Under the pieces are notes generated by a model that saw only the letters and a program-made list of their open reading frames with translations, did no database searches and was not told the origin of the DNA. Of a DNA stretch of 6,765 nucleotides, positions 6,693-6,765 are shown piece after piece. The position numbers were made by a program, and so were the translations under genes. Position 1 is the first letter of the stretch. Each line of letters starts with the position of its first letter. The DNA is taken from assembly GCA_002308615.1 (NCBI GenBank), contig DBWC01000098.1, forward strand, positions 19,800-26,564, written 5' to 3'. This DNA is from Clostridiales bacterium UBA1248. GTDB taxonomy: Bacteria > Bacillota > Clostridia > Oscillospirales > CAG-272.

Positions 6693-6731
6693 TAATGAAA
6701 GGGACGTAATTACGTCCCTTTCATTATGGCG
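6688..6731. repeat. perfect 44-bp palindrome spanning the tRNA-Ser 3' end and downstream DNA
   Basis: The two 22-base arms (6688-6709 and 6710-6731) are exact reverse complements, with the centre AATT at 6708-6711. The pairing stops at C6687/T6732. The left arm begins with the last acceptor-stem base, G73 and CCA of the tRNA, and the right arm ends with their complement, TGGCG. As RNA it would form an extremely stable hairpin. Confidence 0.95.
6698..6727 (+). terminator. possible intrinsic terminator of the tRNA-Ser transcript
   Basis: The core of the palindrome gives a strong hairpin, AAAGGGACGT-AATT-ACGTCCCTTT (each arm written from 6698 and to 6721). It is followed by CATTAT rather than a clean T-run. 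The position six bases after CCA is normal for a tRNA terminator. The weak U-tract and the longer than needed stem lower confidence. Confidence 0.5.
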
Positions 6732-6742
6732 TTAAGTATATA

Positions 6743-6755
6743 ACAGGGATTCGAA
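6743..6755 (-). repeat. inverted copy of the tRNA-Ser T-arm 3' half
   Basis: ACAGGGATTCGAA is the exact reverse complement of the tRNA segment 6670-6682, that is, the T-loop, the 3' strand of the T-stem and the first base of the 3' acceptor strand. On the minus strand it is followed by 11 unrelated bases and then CGCCATAATG. The order T-arm, spacer, GCCA, terminator arm thus mirrors the true tRNA end. The bases that would form the 5' strand of a T-stem (GCTGC) do not pair with CCCTG, so this is a fragment and not a second functional tRNA. Confidence 0.85.
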
Positions 6756-6765
6756 GCAGCGTTAA

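Noticed and set aside
6729..6765. A direct repeat GCGTTAA at 6729-6735 and 6759-6765.
   Set aside because: Seven bases at a distance of 30 in AT-rich DNA can arise by chance, and the second copy touches the window edge, so no target-site duplication can be argued.
6710..6765. An open plus-strand frame running off the right edge.
   Set aside because: It has no ATG and no ribosome-binding site in view and is only 18 codons long. It is kept as a note under the mirrored tRNA finding and not called as a gene.

Overview
The window looks like a chromosomal segment from an anaerobic Firmicute of the class Clostridia. The reasons are a DUF4317 gene (a family I know almost only from Clostridia), strong AGGA/GGAGG ribosome-binding sites, a tRNA with its CCA encoded in the DNA, and moderate GC with heavy use of ATA, AGA and AAA codons. 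I cannot name the genus. It reads mostly as a housekeeping region. I see no CRISPR array, transposase, phage gene or toxin-antitoxin pair.

Positions 1-5722 hold a tightly packed plus-strand gene string that is probably one operon. Its members are the 3' end of a TrmN6/YabB-type tRNA methyltransferase, intact uvrA, a small stand-alone HIRAN-domain protein, a DUF4317 protein and an RlmI/YwbD-type rRNA m5C methyltransferase. Spacings are 1 nt (trmN6-uvrA), an ATGA overlap (uvrA-HIRAN), 11 nt (HIRAN-DUF4317) and an ATGA overlap (DUF4317-rlmI). The two end genes modify RNA, and the uvrA-HIRAN pair points to DNA damage recognition. DUF4317 has no known function.

A ThuA-family gene (5723-6430) lies on the minus strand. 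It converges on rlmI with no bases between the two stop codons. Its own promoter and a strong ribosome-binding site lie in the 170-base AT-rich divergent region 6431-6600. That region also carries a good plus-strand promoter for a tRNA-Ser(GGA) gene at 6601-6692.

The least ordinary structure is at the right edge. A perfect 44-bp palindrome (6688-6731) starts inside the tRNA-Ser 3' end and includes its CCA. It is followed by an inverted 13-bp copy of the tRNA T-arm at 6743-6755. Together they look like a mirrored tRNA 3' end. This could be a relic of duplication or integration at the tRNA, and the inner part may also serve as a terminator. The other point worth following is the translational coupling of a lone HIRAN protein to uvrA.
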